NCBI GenBank assembly: GCA_945871915.1
Contig: CAMBXO010000006.1
Span: forward strand, 86,560-150,559
Source: Singulisphaera sp. GP187
Lineage (GTDB): Bacteria > Planctomycetota > Phycisphaerae > Phycisphaerales > SM1A02
Reading direction: 5' to 3'
DNA: 64,000 nt
The notes under the pieces are model-generated. The model saw only the letters and a program-made list of their open reading frames with translations. It had not been told where the DNA came from and ran no database searches. Made by a program: the position numbers and the translations under genes. Shown piece after piece: positions 15,899 through 25,278 of the stretch (position 1 is its first letter; every line of letters starts with the position of its first letter).

Positions 15899-17137
15899 TC
15901 AAATGGTGTCGCCGCGGGCTTCAAGAAGGCGCATGGCTTCATTCACATCTTTGTCACCTCGCCCGGAGATGTTGACAACCACAATGGCTTCTTTGGGCAG
16001 CGTTCGAGCCAATTGCACCGCACCATGCACGGCGTGCGCGGACTCCAAGGCTGGAATGATGCCTTCCGTTTCTGAAAGCAGACGAAACGCATCAAGGGCT
16101 TCGTTGTCGTTGGCCATCACATAGCGCACGCGACCCGAATCCTTCCACCAACTGTGCTCTGGCCCAACACCCGGATAGTCCAAGCCTGCGCTGCAACTGT
16201 GAACATCGGCGGTCTGTCCAAAGGCATCCTGAAGGACATAACTCAGCGATCCGTGAAGAACCCCGGGCGAGCCAAGCGAAAGTGGCGCGGCATGCTCGCC
16301 GGCGGTGGTGCTTCGGCCACCGGCCTCGACACCAACGAGCGCAACTTTGGCATCGGGAACGAAAGCATGAAAGATGCCTGCGGCATTGCTTCCACCACCA
16401 ACGCACGCAACGACCGCATCGGGCAGTCGTCCGATTTTTTCTAGACATTGTGCGCGGCACTCTCGACCAATCACGCTCTGAAAATCTCGCACCATCATCG
16501 GAAACGGATGGGGCCCCACCACGCTGCCAATGATGTAGTGGGTGGTGTGCACGCTTCCCATCCAATCTCGCATCGCTTCATTGGTGGCATCTTTCAGCGT
16601 GCGACTTCCGGTCTCAACGGTGTTCACTTTTGCCCCCAGCAGTCGCATCCTGACCACATTGAGAGCCTGACGGCGCACATCTTCGGCCCCCATATACACC
16701 TCGCATGAAAGGCCAAGCCGAGCGCACGCGGTCGCGGTGGCCACGCCGTGTTGACCCGCACCGGTTTCGGCGATGATGCGCGTTTTGCCAAGGTTGCGAG
16801 CAAGCAGGGCCTGCCCGATGGTGTTGTTGATCTTGTGTGCACCGGTGTGAGCCAAGTCTTCGCGCTTCAGCCAGATGTTGGCTCCACCCGCTCGCTTTGA
16901 AAGTCGTTCTGCGGGCGCAAAGGGAGTCTCTCGCCCCACAAAGTCATGCAGCAACCCGTTCAATTCAGTTTGAAACGATTGAGATTCGCGAGCCTCTAAG
17001 AACGCGGCCTCGAGTTGTTCGAGCGCGGCATGCAGGGTCTCGGGAACATATCGCCCGCCAAAGGGACCGAAGCGACCCGTTGCATCTGGGTAAGACCGGG
17101 CGATCGTCATGGTCGCGATGGTAACCGCGCCGTGCAT
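15899..17137 (-). CDS. trpB: Tryptophan synthase beta chain
   Basis: This 412-residue PLP enzyme condenses indole and serine. [15 protein letters not shown] near the N-terminus and the PLP-lysine motif HTGAHKINN (Lys102) are diagnostic, as are [10 protein letters not shown] and the phosphate-binding GGGSNA. It is the TrpB1 type that pairs with TrpA, but no trpA lies next door. The gene follows pssA after 18 bases, at the end of a leftward run of lipid-related genes. ATG 17110 is an alternative start that would remove nine unconserved residues. Confidence 0.96.
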   Translation of the reverse strand: MHGAVTIATMTIARSYPDATGRFGPFGGRYVPETLHAALEQLEAAFLEARESQSFQTELNGLLHDFVGRETPFAPAERLSKRAGGANIWLKREDLAHTGAHKINNTIGQALLARNLGKTRIIAETGAGQHGVATATACARLGLSCEVYMGAEDVRRQALNVVRMRLLGAKVNTVETGSRTLKDATNEAMRDWMGSVHTTHYIIGSVVGPHPFPMMVRDFQSVIGRECRAQCLEKIGRLPDAVVACVGGGSNAAGIFHAFVPDAKVALVGVEAGGRSTTAGEHAAPLSLGSPGVLHGSLSYVLQDAFGQTADVHSCSAGLDYPGVGPEHSWWKDSGRVRYVMANDNEALDAFRLLSETEGIIPALESAHAVHGAVQLARTLPKEAIVVVNISGRGDKDVNEAMRLLEARGDTI

Positions 17138-17155
17138 TGCGACACGGGCATGAAG

Positions 17156-18079
17156 TCATGCAACGGGTTCGTGTGGCTCAGCCACACGAGACTGTCGGCG
17201 GATCGATCGAATCATGGCTCCACATGGACCGCTGATGGCATAGGCAACAAAGCACACGGCGAGTGCAACCTGCAGCCACCACAGAGCGATCACCACAGGA
17301 ATCACAATGCGAACCAACCCACGAAAATCTTTGCGTCCAGCCACCCAGCGATTGATCAAGTGGGGATATCGCATGGTGCTCACCATGCCCATTGCGGCGA
17401 CAAGCGTGACCAGTGGAATGCACAGGCTGCTTCCTTTTTCAATGCCTTGCGGAAATTCTCCGCCGTATTGCTTGGCCAAGAGATGCTGATGCAGAAGAAT
17501 CAAACTGGTCACGCATCCAGCGGCGCCGGGCGAAGGCAGACCGCGAAACCATTTGTGATCGTGAAGATCGACCGATGGGGTCTCCACATTGAAGCGGGCC
17601 AAACGAAGGGCTGTGCAGCAGATGTACACGGCGGCAATGGTCCAGGTGATGCGTCCATACAAATTGTCAGCATCCGGTCCGAGTACGCCGGTGTAATGCT
17701 CGGGTCCGTAGTAATGGCTGACCAATCGAAGCATCATGTACGCCGGCGCCACGCCGAAGGCCACCATGTCGGCGAGCGAGTCAAGTTGGGCTCCAAGATC
17801 GCTCGAACTATGGGTCATGCGTGCAACGCTGCCGTCTAGGGCATCCAAAAACATTCCGAGAAAGATCAGACACCCCGCCACGGTCAGCGTGCTCCATCCG
17901 AAAATGTCGCTCGTGGCCACAGGCATGGCGGCGTAATGGATGGCTGCAAATCCGCAGATGAGATTTCCAAGCGTCATCAACGCCGGAACAACGGCCAGCG
18001 CCGCCAAGGGTCTTCCGCCGCGGAATCTGCGGGGAATTTGAAGGCGACGGCGAGGCGTGTTTCGAATCGGAGTGTTCAT
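17156..18079 (-). CDS. pssA: CDP-diacylglycerol--serine O-phosphatidyltransferase
   Basis: This 307-residue polytopic membrane enzyme makes phosphatidylserine, the precursor of phosphatidylethanolamine. The CDP-alcohol phosphatidyltransferase motif DG(x)2AR(x)8G(x)3D(x)3D is complete: Asp82, Gly83, Ala86, Arg87, Gly96, Asp100 and Asp104. The N-terminal PALMTLGNLICGFAAI segment is typical of bacterial PssA. The basic N-terminus should face the cytoplasm. Its start overlaps the upstream lipoprotein stop by ATGA. Confidence 0.93.
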   Translation of the reverse strand: MNTPIRNTPRRRLQIPRRFRGGRPLAALAVVPALMTLGNLICGFAAIHYAAMPVATSDIFGWSTLTVAGCLIFLGMFLDALDGSVARMTHSSSDLGAQLDSLADMVAFGVAPAYMMLRLVSHYYGPEHYTGVLGPDADNLYGRITWTIAAVYICCTALRLARFNVETPSVDLHDHKWFRGLPSPGAAGCVTSLILLHQHLLAKQYGGEFPQGIEKGSSLCIPLVTLVAAMGMVSTMRYPHLINRWVAGRKDFRGLVRIVIPVVIALWWLQVALAVCFVAYAISGPCGAMIRSIRRQSRVAEPHEPVA

Positions 18080-18948
18080 GGCGATGGCACGGCTGACGGT
18101 GCAGTGTCGACGATCGATGGGGTCGTGTCTACTGTTTCGGCAGATTGTGGCGTCATGGCTTCAGGAACGGTGGCGGCCAGTGCCACCACCATCGAATAAC
18201 CCGGTGTGACGCGCGTCGTTTGATCGGAGAGCGGTTCACCAAGAAGAAAATTTCCCGGTGAGGGCGGCATGTCCGCTCCAACTGCAGGCCCCTTGCCTGC
18301 ACCCGCGGGTGGCGAGGGTAAAAGCAAAAGCGTTTCTCCAGAACGCAAGCAACACTCGATGGCCGTGAGAAGCAACGGCGTGCCGACGGGGGGGTCGCCT
18401 GCAATCGGTGAGGATTTTTCATTCTCTGCAACCCAATGCACCAGCACTTCAGTCTGCACGCAGCCGCCCTCTTGATCAGGTACCAGCCAGTCTCGGACAC
18501 TCAATCTGAACGAGGCCTTGCGAAAGTGTTGCGTTCGACCGCCCATCGAAAGAATCTGATCCCCCGGCATGTCGCGACGGGCCAATTCAATCCAATGCGC
18601 ACTCTGTCCAATTTGAGTTTGCGTAAGTTCCGTCACGGAGCCAAGGCGTGATCGAATGGTTGGCAAGTCGCTTGTTGGAACGATGACGGCTTGAAGGCCA
18701 CTGTGCGCCAGTCGATCACGCCCAGCAGGCGATGGAAATTCGCGATGTGCAAAGGCAACCGCAACGGCTTCAATGTTCGGCGCATCCGCGGCGATCGAAT
18801 ATCGCATGACCACCAAACCATCCGATGGACTGGAGAGGTCATCGAGAACATTTCGTGGCACCGCTCCGTCATCGAATGTGCACGCGGTGAGTCCGGCAGC
18901 AACCAGAAGGCAGAACAACCCAACGCATCCGGGCCTCGGGCGTGCCAT
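18076..18948 (-). CDS. Putative lipoprotein, function unknown
   Basis: This 290-residue protein has a lipoprotein signal (LLVAAGLTAC, Cys23). The mature part is probably periplasmic. I do not recognise a family. It includes a strand-rich region mentioning repeated pairs such as VVMRYSIAADAP and VTPGYSMVVALAATV, a Pro/Ala/Gly-rich linker near residue 215 and a Thr/Ser/Pro-rich C-terminus. It begins directly after the stop of the LOG-family gene and overlaps pssA by ATGA, so it is an internal gene of the same operon. Confidence 0.7.
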   Translation of the reverse strand: MARPRPGCVGLFCLLVAAGLTACTFDDGAVPRNVLDDLSSPSDGLVVMRYSIAADAPNIEAVAVAFAHREFPSPAGRDRLAHSGLQAVIVPTSDLPTIRSRLGSVTELTQTQIGQSAHWIELARRDMPGDQILSMGGRTQHFRKASFRLSVRDWLVPDQEGGCVQTEVLVHWVAENEKSSPIAGDPPVGTPLLLTAIECCLRSGETLLLLPSPPAGAGKGPAVGADMPPSPGNFLLGEPLSDQTTRVTPGYSMVVALAATVPEAMTPQSAETVDTTPSIVDTAPSAVPSP

Positions 18949-20037
18949 TTAGGGTGCCGGGTCGTCCGGAAATCCATTGATCCGATCGATCATGCGGCGC
19001 AGCATTCCAAACGCTCGTTTGGCAAAGTGAAATCGAAGGCGTGGCAGGTCGGCGTGGTCTTCTTCGCCCACGGCTTCATGAGTCTGTTCAATGTGTCCGG
19101 TCTTGATCAGCGATCGAAATTCCTGATCAAGCACTTGCACTTGCCCTGCGCTCAGTGGCCTCTTCAATCGCATGACAAAGTGATCGTCCACATACCGAGA
19201 ACTGTGGTAGCGATGGTAAAACCGAAGCACTCGGCGAGCCGCATCCGCCGGATTGGCTGCGAATTCATAGAAACCCGGATCTTCCGGGCTAATCCATCCT
19301 TGTGAGAGCAGATTCTCCACAACTCCAAATTCCCATCGCTTCCAGTAGCCAAGCGGCTTGCCCTCCGCATCCAATCCTTCCACGAGAACAATGGGAACAA
19401 TCGGGCTCTTACCAGTTTGGATGAGCGTGAGCACTTCAAAGATTTCATCCATGGTCCCAAAGCCGCCCGGCAACACCGCCACGGCATCGGAGTGACTGAC
19501 AAACATTAATTTGCGAGTGAAGAAGTAGCGAAAGCTCAGCAGTTTGTCATCGCCGGCAATCACATCATTGGCATTGGTCTCAAACGGAAGGCGAATGGAA
19601 AGTCCAAAGCTTGCTTCGCGCGTCGGTCCTTCGTGTCCGGCTTTCATAATTCCATCGCCAGCGCCGGTAATGGCCATCCATCCTTCGGCCGCAATCAGTC
19701 GGCCAAAGTCTCTCGCGGCGTGGTAATCCGGATGCGTTACAGGCGTGCGTGCACTGCCGAAAATGCTCACTTTCCGCACACCTCGGTAGCGATTAAAGAT
19801 GCGGTAGGCACGACGCATTTCCTTGACCGCCAGATCAAGCAGTTTCAATTGCCCGATATCCAAGCCATCATCGAGCAGTTTGAGGCTGGTTGCCGCGAGC
19901 TCCTCGACATGCCGTTTCCGGCGACTCAGCGAGCCGGCCGAAGCGTGCGGATGGGCCGAATCGCCCGCATCCTGAACCAAGGCTGCAAGGCGTTCGCGGA
20001 GAGATTGTTCGCTAGGTGGTTGCATGGATGAACTCAA
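18949..20037 (-). CDS. LOG-family (TIGR00730-type) nucleotide phosphoribohydrolase-like protein
   Basis: This 362-residue protein has a Rossmann-like core carrying the LOG signature PGGFGTMDEIFE (from residue 190) and the upstream GAGDGIMKAGHEG. In characterised members this motif cleaves the N-glycosidic bond of cytokinin nucleoside monophosphates or other NMPs. The protein is longer than the usual 180-250 residues, with about 85 extra residues at the N-terminus and a C-terminal extension. It starts with TTG 20037 in a TTGA overlap with the AsmA-like gene; ATG 20025 is an alternative. Its presence among lipid genes is unexplained. Confidence 0.85.
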   Translation of the reverse strand: MSSSMQPPSEQSLRERLAALVQDAGDSAHPHASAGSLSRRKRHVEELAATSLKLLDDGLDIGQLKLLDLAVKEMRRAYRIFNRYRGVRKVSIFGSARTPVTHPDYHAARDFGRLIAAEGWMAITGAGDGIMKAGHEGPTREASFGLSIRLPFETNANDVIAGDDKLLSFRYFFTRKLMFVSHSDAVAVLPGGFGTMDEIFEVLTLIQTGKSPIVPIVLVEGLDAEGKPLGYWKRWEFGVVENLLSQGWISPEDPGFYEFAANPADAARRVLRFYHRYHSSRYVDDHFVMRLKRPLSAGQVQVLDQEFRSLIKTGHIEQTHEAVGEEDHADLPRLRFHFAKRAFGMLRRMIDRINGFPDDPAP

Positions 20038-23000
20038 TACGAGTGGGCTTCGGCGGGCACATCCGACGGGATCTGCCGCGACGGATCGTTGCCCAGTGGC
20101 GGAAGCGGCGTGAGATGGACTTCTGGATCGCCGGCAGGACCCGTGACATCAATGACGAAAAGGTTGTCGCTGGCGGCGCCGAGCAAATCGCTCACAAGCG
20201 GCAGGGTTCCTCGATTCCGAAAGCGCATGGCAACATTCCAGGTTGAAAGATCCATTGAGCCAGAGCCAAGAAGTTTCAGGGTGGGGCAGGTCAAGTCGAA
20301 CCGATCGAAGCGAAGATGATTGCCTCGCACATGAAAGTCTACGGTGGCGCTGTCAAGCGTGTCGGAGAGGGGAATCATCAATTGGGTCGCCTGCAGAAGA
20401 CGCAGCGTGAATGGCAGTTCGCCCATGCGGGCCGCGGTCGCTTGAATACGGCCGATTCCCCGTGGTTCTTCCGTTGAATGCATGGTTCCGCCGAGCGACA
20501 ATGAACCGTTCACGGTGCCTTCATTGGCCATGGTCTGCGACGCTTGGCCGCCTTGAATCAGGCTTGGCAAGTCGGCGCCTGCCATGCCCACGCGCAGACT
20601 CCATGTGTTGTTGGAGCCGCCAATTTTTGCAGAGGCCCAAGCTCGGCCGCCATACAGCATTCCTTGCAAATCCACTAACTCGACCGAGTCGGCGGCTTCA
20701 TGCACACGCAATGTTCCCGAGACATCGCTGAGGTACCGGTCACGCACCATAAACGATCCACTTCCGCCTCCGAGTTCAATTTCAACAGGGACAGGGCGAC
20801 CGCCTCGTGCATGGATTCCAAAGAGAGCGTGAATGCGTTCCAATTGTGTGCCTGCATTCAGACTGCCATCTTCCATCCGAATATTTCCTTGAAGGCCAAT
20901 GTGTGGCTGCACGGCTGAACAACCCAACAAGTGGAGTCCTTCCGAATGCACAACCGACGCCCGCAGATCGATGGCTTGAATGCCTTCGGCCAAGGCGATT
21001 GGAAGCACGCGGGCTACGCTGGGCTCAAGCGGTGCAAGTGAAAAGTCCATTGTGAGTGATCCTGGTTCACCGGACGAGCCAGCACCGGTGGCCATGGAGC
21101 CATGCAGCAAGCACGACCCACCTGGAACAAAGGCCTGCAATGCTGGAGCGCCAGGTTCCGCGGCGTTGATGAGTTCGATGCGATGATTCCGCAACACGGC
21201 GGAGGACGCTTCAGGAATGTCCATTCGAATCGGCACACCATGAGGGTCAGCGATCAGATGTGAACCCGCATCGAATGTGATCGACCAATCCAATTCGCCG
21301 GTAGCCGTGTGGGCCACTTGATGCAGGCCATGTGCATGCCCGACGGGATTCCAAAGTCGCTGAAGGTCAGCAATGGTGTGCAGATTGGCGGCTTCCATCA
21401 CCTTCCCGACCAACGGCGATGCAAGGTGATGGACCGACCACGCTCCTTGCAACGCTTCAACGCCATCGGTGTCAAGAGCAATGGAGCCATCGGCGGTCAG
21501 TTCACCAACCGAAACATTGTTCTGAAATCCTTGCACATGAATATCGTGCAGCGTGAGCGTTGGACCAAGGAACTCAAAGAATCCGCACACAACTCGGAGT
21601 TCACACGCATCGTTTCCAACGGAAAAATGAAGCCCATCAGAATCGAATCGCGCGAGTCGGCGGTCTGGGACTCCTGCATTCTGTTCCATGTGAATGTCGC
21701 CATTGAAGAACCCATGCACGTTGCAGTCACGCCACGCATGTCTGGTGGAGTCTTGGACGGCGTCCGGAAGCAGGGGAACAATCCACGGACCGATGGGGGC
21801 GTGTTTGAGTTGTGCAAACAATTCCCGGTCGCGCATCAGCAAACTGGCATGACCCCGCGCGGTGACCGAGCCTTCGCCAGCGAGCCCTTGGAACTTCTCA
21901 AGCGTTGCCATGGTTTCGGTCACGCGGGCTTCCGCCTCAACATGGTGAATGTCAAATCCTTCCGGCCATGAGAGCCCGGATTGTTCCAAAAGGCGTTCGG
22001 TTCCGTTGCGGGGCTCGATTCGGCCATCGTTGAGTGTGAACGAGAGATCCAGAATCGTGTCGCCATCCGCATCAGACCCGATGTTTCCAAACATGGACAC
22101 TGTGCCCGCGGCTCCAAGGGCGCGCAGCGATGTGGCGGCAACGCTCCACTTGCCTCCAGGCCAGAGGGTCTCGCCGCCGTCCTGACGTTCCCAATCTTCA
22201 AGTGGAATCGCCGCGAGCAGGAGATCGTTGATGCGATCGCCGGTCACGCGAATATTGATGTCGGGGCGAGCGTCTCGTTCAGTGCCGACACGTGGAATGT
22301 TGACCACGCCATCAATCATGCCTTCACCACCACTTCGTGTGGAGAAAAGCCACCGTCCTCGCGGCAGAACAATTCGCTCGTCTTCCAGATCGATGTGCCC
22401 TTGCTCGACGGTGATCGGATAGGGAAAGCGTTCGCACAACACGCGAGCATTGGTCACTTCGATCGAACCTGTCGTGATCACGCGGCTTCCACCATGGCGT
22501 GGGCGCTGCACCCGAATGTCGAATTGGCATTGCCCTCCAAGTTGCGTGTCGAGTTCATGGAGAAGCCCCGAGGCAACGAGCCGATCCCTGAGTGTTCGAG
22601 CGAAGAGCAATTGAAAAATTCGGCGAGGCCCAGGGTCAAACGCGTTTTCGAGTAACGGCTCAATCGGTGCGTCCGAAGTGGTGTGAATGCGAAGATCCAC
22701 GCCAGCATCATCATCAGCGCCCACGACATGACCGCTGATCGAAATTCCGCAGTCGTTGGTGCCTTTTGCCGTCAGCGATTTGACCGAAATGGAATCGCCA
22801 TGAAAGCGAATGTCCGCTTCAACATCATGGATGGGGTAGTTAAAGTTCACATACGCTCCACGGCCCTCGTGAATGGCGAGTGAACCTTCGATCTTCAATG
22901 GTTCGGCCGGCGCGGAGATCGCGGAGGCGTTTCGCGAAGCCTTGGCGTCGATGGAGATGCGACCGCTTTTGACTTGGAAGTTGTCCAAAATCTTCACGAT

Positions 23001-24281
23001 CGTTTCGGGAAGCTCCGCAACCCACGGTTGATCCGGCACGGATCGAAGCAGCGCATACTCCGGGACCTTGGCTTGGATCTCGACCCCGCAATGCATCAGA
23101 GCCTGGGTAAACCATGCTTCCACCCCAGAAAGATCAGCGGGCGGAGGGGACTTGCGGAAATCCAAGACCAGTGAAAAACTTGCCGGAAGCGGAACAGAAA
23201 GACTTTGAACCGCATCGGGATCGTTGGGAGGTGGCGTGGCCGGTTTGGATGCATCCACCGAGAGCAATTGCCCATGGAAATCCGTCATGAACAATTGGTT
23301 GTCTTTCAAGGTGATCGTGCCGTGCTCCACGGCCATGGACGGGCGGCCGGTTGCAGGTGCAATGGTTCCCTCGCTCAAACGAAGCCATTCATGCCGGTCA
23401 CCAAGGTCAGGCAAATGGATGGCCACATCCCGCAAATCCAATTTCGCTTCGCTTAGTGGCTTCTGCATGGAACCAGCCACCTTGACATTGGTGACCGTTC
23501 CTTTTAGCCCAAGGGTGTCGCACGATTGCTGCAGGGCAAGCGGAAGAAGTGGTCGAACCGTTTCGGTGAAATCCAATCGATTGGCATCGAGTTCGTAGCT
23601 GAAGGCGATTTCATTCCACTTGCCATCCATTCGTACGCCGCTTGGAACATCGTTGGCCATCTCGCGTGTTTGCAAATCGGGCGCTTCAATTTCAACAAGT
23701 TCAAAGTCAAGTTCGCCTATCGGGGCGTTTGGTTTCTTCGTGAGCAAACCTCGAAACGCGCGATCACCGCGTAATTCAGGCTTGCCGTCTCGCACGGAAT
23801 AATTTTCGATCAGGCACTGCTCGATGCTGACGTGATCCATCTGGATAGAGAGGGACGGCATCCATCCACCTTCCGCAGGATGAATGGCATTGAGATTGAA
23901 GGACTCGATGCCAAGGGCGTCTCTTGTTTCTGCAACGCGCACGGTGGCTCGAACAATGTTGAGTTCACGAACTTCCACGCGACCCACGAGCAGGTGCCAC
24001 GGTTTGATTTCGACTCGGAACTTTTCGATCTGCAAGATTTGGCTGGTGGATCCGGGCCACTCTGGTGCAAGCACGACGACAGAGTCCACTTCGAGTCGAC
24101 CCCATCCGTCCCATCTGGCACCTTTCACTTCCACGATTGTTCCGACCGTTGATTCAATGCCCCATGTCAATATGCGTGTAAGCGTTGCAGAGGAAAGCAA
24201 CACAAGCCACGCGATCCCCAGTAACAGCGTTACGGAGAACAGCGGCCAAATAATTCGACGAGGCTTGAGACGGAATCGCAT
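20034..24281 (-). CDS. AsmA-like (TamB/YhdP superfamily) envelope protein, 1415 aa
   Basis: One N-terminal transmembrane helix (about residues 11-33) is followed by about 1380 periplasmic residues dominated by beta-strands, with AsmA-type phrases such as ARWDGWGRLEVDSVVV, FRVEIKPWHLLVGRVEVREL and C-terminal FDLTCPTLKLLGSGSMDLST and VAMRFRNRG. This architecture belongs to long beta-groove proteins thought to carry phospholipids between the inner and outer membranes. The size is between those of YhdP and TamB. It leads an operon with LOG, a lipoprotein, pssA and trpB, so coupling of phospholipid synthesis and transport is a reasonable inference. TAGAAT 23 bases upstream is a possible -10. Confidence 0.8.
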   Translation of the reverse strand: MRFRLKPRRIIWPLFSVTLLLGIAWLVLLSSATLTRILTWGIESTVGTIVEVKGARWDGWGRLEVDSVVVLAPEWPGSTSQILQIEKFRVEIKPWHLLVGRVEVRELNIVRATVRVAETRDALGIESFNLNAIHPAEGGWMPSLSIQMDHVSIEQCLIENYSVRDGKPELRGDRAFRGLLTKKPNAPIGELDFELVEIEAPDLQTREMANDVPSGVRMDGKWNEIAFSYELDANRLDFTETVRPLLPLALQQSCDTLGLKGTVTNVKVAGSMQKPLSEAKLDLRDVAIHLPDLGDRHEWLRLSEGTIAPATGRPSMAVEHGTITLKDNQLFMTDFHGQLLSVDASKPATPPPNDPDAVQSLSVPLPASFSLVLDFRKSPPPADLSGVEAWFTQALMHCGVEIQAKVPEYALLRSVPDQPWVAELPETIVKILDNFQVKSGRISIDAKASRNASAISAPAEPLKIEGSLAIHEGRGAYVNFNYPIHDVEADIRFHGDSISVKSLTAKGTNDCGISISGHVVGADDDAGVDLRIHTTSDAPIEPLLENAFDPGPRRIFQLLFARTLRDRLVASGLLHELDTQLGGQCQFDIRVQRPRHGGSRVITTGSIEVTNARVLCERFPYPITVEQGHIDLEDERIVLPRGRWLFSTRSGGEGMIDGVVNIPRVGTERDARPDINIRVTGDRINDLLLAAIPLEDWERQDGGETLWPGGKWSVAATSLRALGAAGTVSMFGNIGSDADGDTILDLSFTLNDGRIEPRNGTERLLEQSGLSWPEGFDIHHVEAEARVTETMATLEKFQGLAGEGSVTARGHASLLMRDRELFAQLKHAPIGPWIVPLLPDAVQDSTRHAWRDCNVHGFFNGDIHMEQNAGVPDRRLARFDSDGLHFSVGNDACELRVVCGFFEFLGPTLTLHDIHVQGFQNNVSVGELTADGSIALDTDGVEALQGAWSVHHLASPLVGKVMEAANLHTIADLQRLWNPVGHAHGLHQVAHTATGELDWSITFDAGSHLIADPHGVPIRMDIPEASSAVLRNHRIELINAAEPGAPALQAFVPGGSCLLHGSMATGAGSSGEPGSLTMDFSLAPLEPSVARVLPIALAEGIQAIDLRASVVHSEGLHLLGCSAVQPHIGLQGNIRMEDGSLNAGTQLERIHALFGIHARGGRPVPVEIELGGGSGSFMVRDRYLSDVSGTLRVHEAADSVELVDLQGMLYGGRAWASAKIGGSNNTWSLRVGMAGADLPSLIQGGQASQTMANEGTVNGSLSLGGTMHSTEEPRGIGRIQATAARMGELPFTLRLLQATQLMIPLSDTLDSATVDFHVRGNHLRFDRFDLTCPTLKLLGSGSMDLSTWNVAMRFRNRGTLPLVSDLLGAASDNLFVIDVTGPAGDPEVHLTPLPPLGNDPSRQIPSDVPAEAHSY

Positions 24282-24327
24282 AAGCAGGTACGGTGTCGCA
24301 GCGGATTCTATGAGGAAGTGCCCTGCG

Positions 24328-24333
24328 TATCCT
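24328..24333 (+). promoter_or_regulatory. Candidate -10 hexamer before a small membrane protein gene
   Basis: TATCCT ends 7 bases before the GTG start at 24341, without an intervening Shine-Dalgarno sequence. The same hexamer is the -10 of the imuA promoter. Confidence 0.35.
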
Positions 24334-24340
24334 GTCGATC

Positions 24341-24550
24341 GTGCAAGACTTTGCCCCGTCGGATTTCATTCGAATGGTTGGTGGCGCTGGGTTGTCGCTG
24401 GTCATTGCTGTGTTGCTCATGATTCCACTAGCCATCGTGTGGCACACCGCTCGCCGCCGGCGAGGGAGTCCACAAAGGCGTGAGGCGAAGGGGCCGCCGC
24501 CGATCGATGGATGGACTGAATCCGCTCGACGCATGGGTGACCAATCATGA
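24341..24550 (+). CDS. Small membrane protein, 69 aa
   Basis: This 69-residue protein has one strong transmembrane helix (about residues 15-34, GAGLSLVIAVLLMIPLAIVW), followed by a cluster of Arg (HTARRRRGSPQRREAK) that should stay in the cytoplasm. It starts with GTG and its stop overlaps the ATG of the SDR gene (ATGA). No family is recognised. The junction and composition suggest a true gene rather than a chance frame. Confidence 0.6.
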   Translation: MQDFAPSDFIRMVGGAGLSLVIAVLLMIPLAIVWHTARRRRGSPQRREAKGPPPIDGWTESARRMGDQS

Positions 24551-25278
24551 ATCCTGTCGCCTTGGTGACCGGGGGTTCGCGTCGCGTGGGTCGGGCCATT
24601 GCGATCGAGTTAGCTCGAGCGGGCTGCGATGTGGTGGTGACGTGGCGAAGTGATCGGGAGGGCGCCCTGCAAACGCAGAAGGACATTCAGGCAATCGGGC
24701 GACGATGTGACCTGCGAGATGTCGACCTCGAAGACATGGTGGACGCCACGATTGCGGCGGCCACGCTTGACCTGACTCGGCTCGACGCACTCATTCTGAA
24801 TGCGTCGACCTATGAACCGACACCATGGGGAACGCTCAACGGAACGATATGCCTTCGCGACTTGCAAGTGAACGCCGTTGCACCGGTGCTGCTAACGCAA
24901 GCGTTGCATCCGTTGCTGAAGGAATCCAAACTCGCTGGCGGTGGAAGTGTTGTGGCCATTGGCGACATCTATGCATCGCATACTCCCGTGAAGGGGTTTG
25001 CCTCCTATCTCATGTCCAAGGCAGCACTCGCCCAAGCCGTGCAGCAAATGGCGATTGAAATGGCGCCGCTGGTGCGAGTGAATGCGGTGTTGCCGGGTGT
25101 GGTGGCGTGGCCAGAGGAAATTGATTCCACAACGCAAGCCAGCATTCTGAAGCGATTGCCATTGGCGCGGGCAGGTGAGCCAGAAGATGTTGCCAGGCTC
25201 GTTCGATTTTTGTGTTTGGAAGCGCCCTTTATGACGGGTGCTGCGGTCGCACTGGATGGCGGGCGATCACTGCGTTGA
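24547..25278 (+). CDS. SDR-family oxidoreductase, FolM/pteridine reductase-like
   Basis: This 243-residue short-chain dehydrogenase has the nucleotide-binding motif TGGSRRVG (residues 8-15), a catalytic YLMSK near residue 157 and a C-terminal TGAAVALDGGRS. The Arg in the glycine motif (TGxxxRxG) and the following WRSD favour NADPH and resemble pteridine reductases and dihydromonapterin reductase FolM rather than FabG. Substrate assignment stays tentative. In the NNAG-like position it reads LNAST. It overlaps the small membrane gene upstream and, tail to tail, the TPR gene by 12 bases. Confidence 0.8.
   Translation: MNPVALVTGGSRRVGRAIAIELARAGCDVVVTWRSDREGALQTQKDIQAIGRRCDLRDVDLEDMVDATIAAATLDLTRLDALILNASTYEPTPWGTLNGTICLRDLQVNAVAPVLLTQALHPLLKESKLAGGGSVVAIGDIYASHTPVKGFASYLMSKAALAQAVQQMAIEMAPLVRVNAVLPGVVAWPEEIDSTTQASILKRLPLARAGEPEDVARLVRFLCLEAPFMTGAAVALDGGRSLR

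Noticed and set aside
11846..17137. A tryptophan metabolism cluster made of the dioxygenase and trpB
   Set aside because: The two genes are separated by the exporter and EEP genes and belong to different transcription units. Their proximity is probably accidental.
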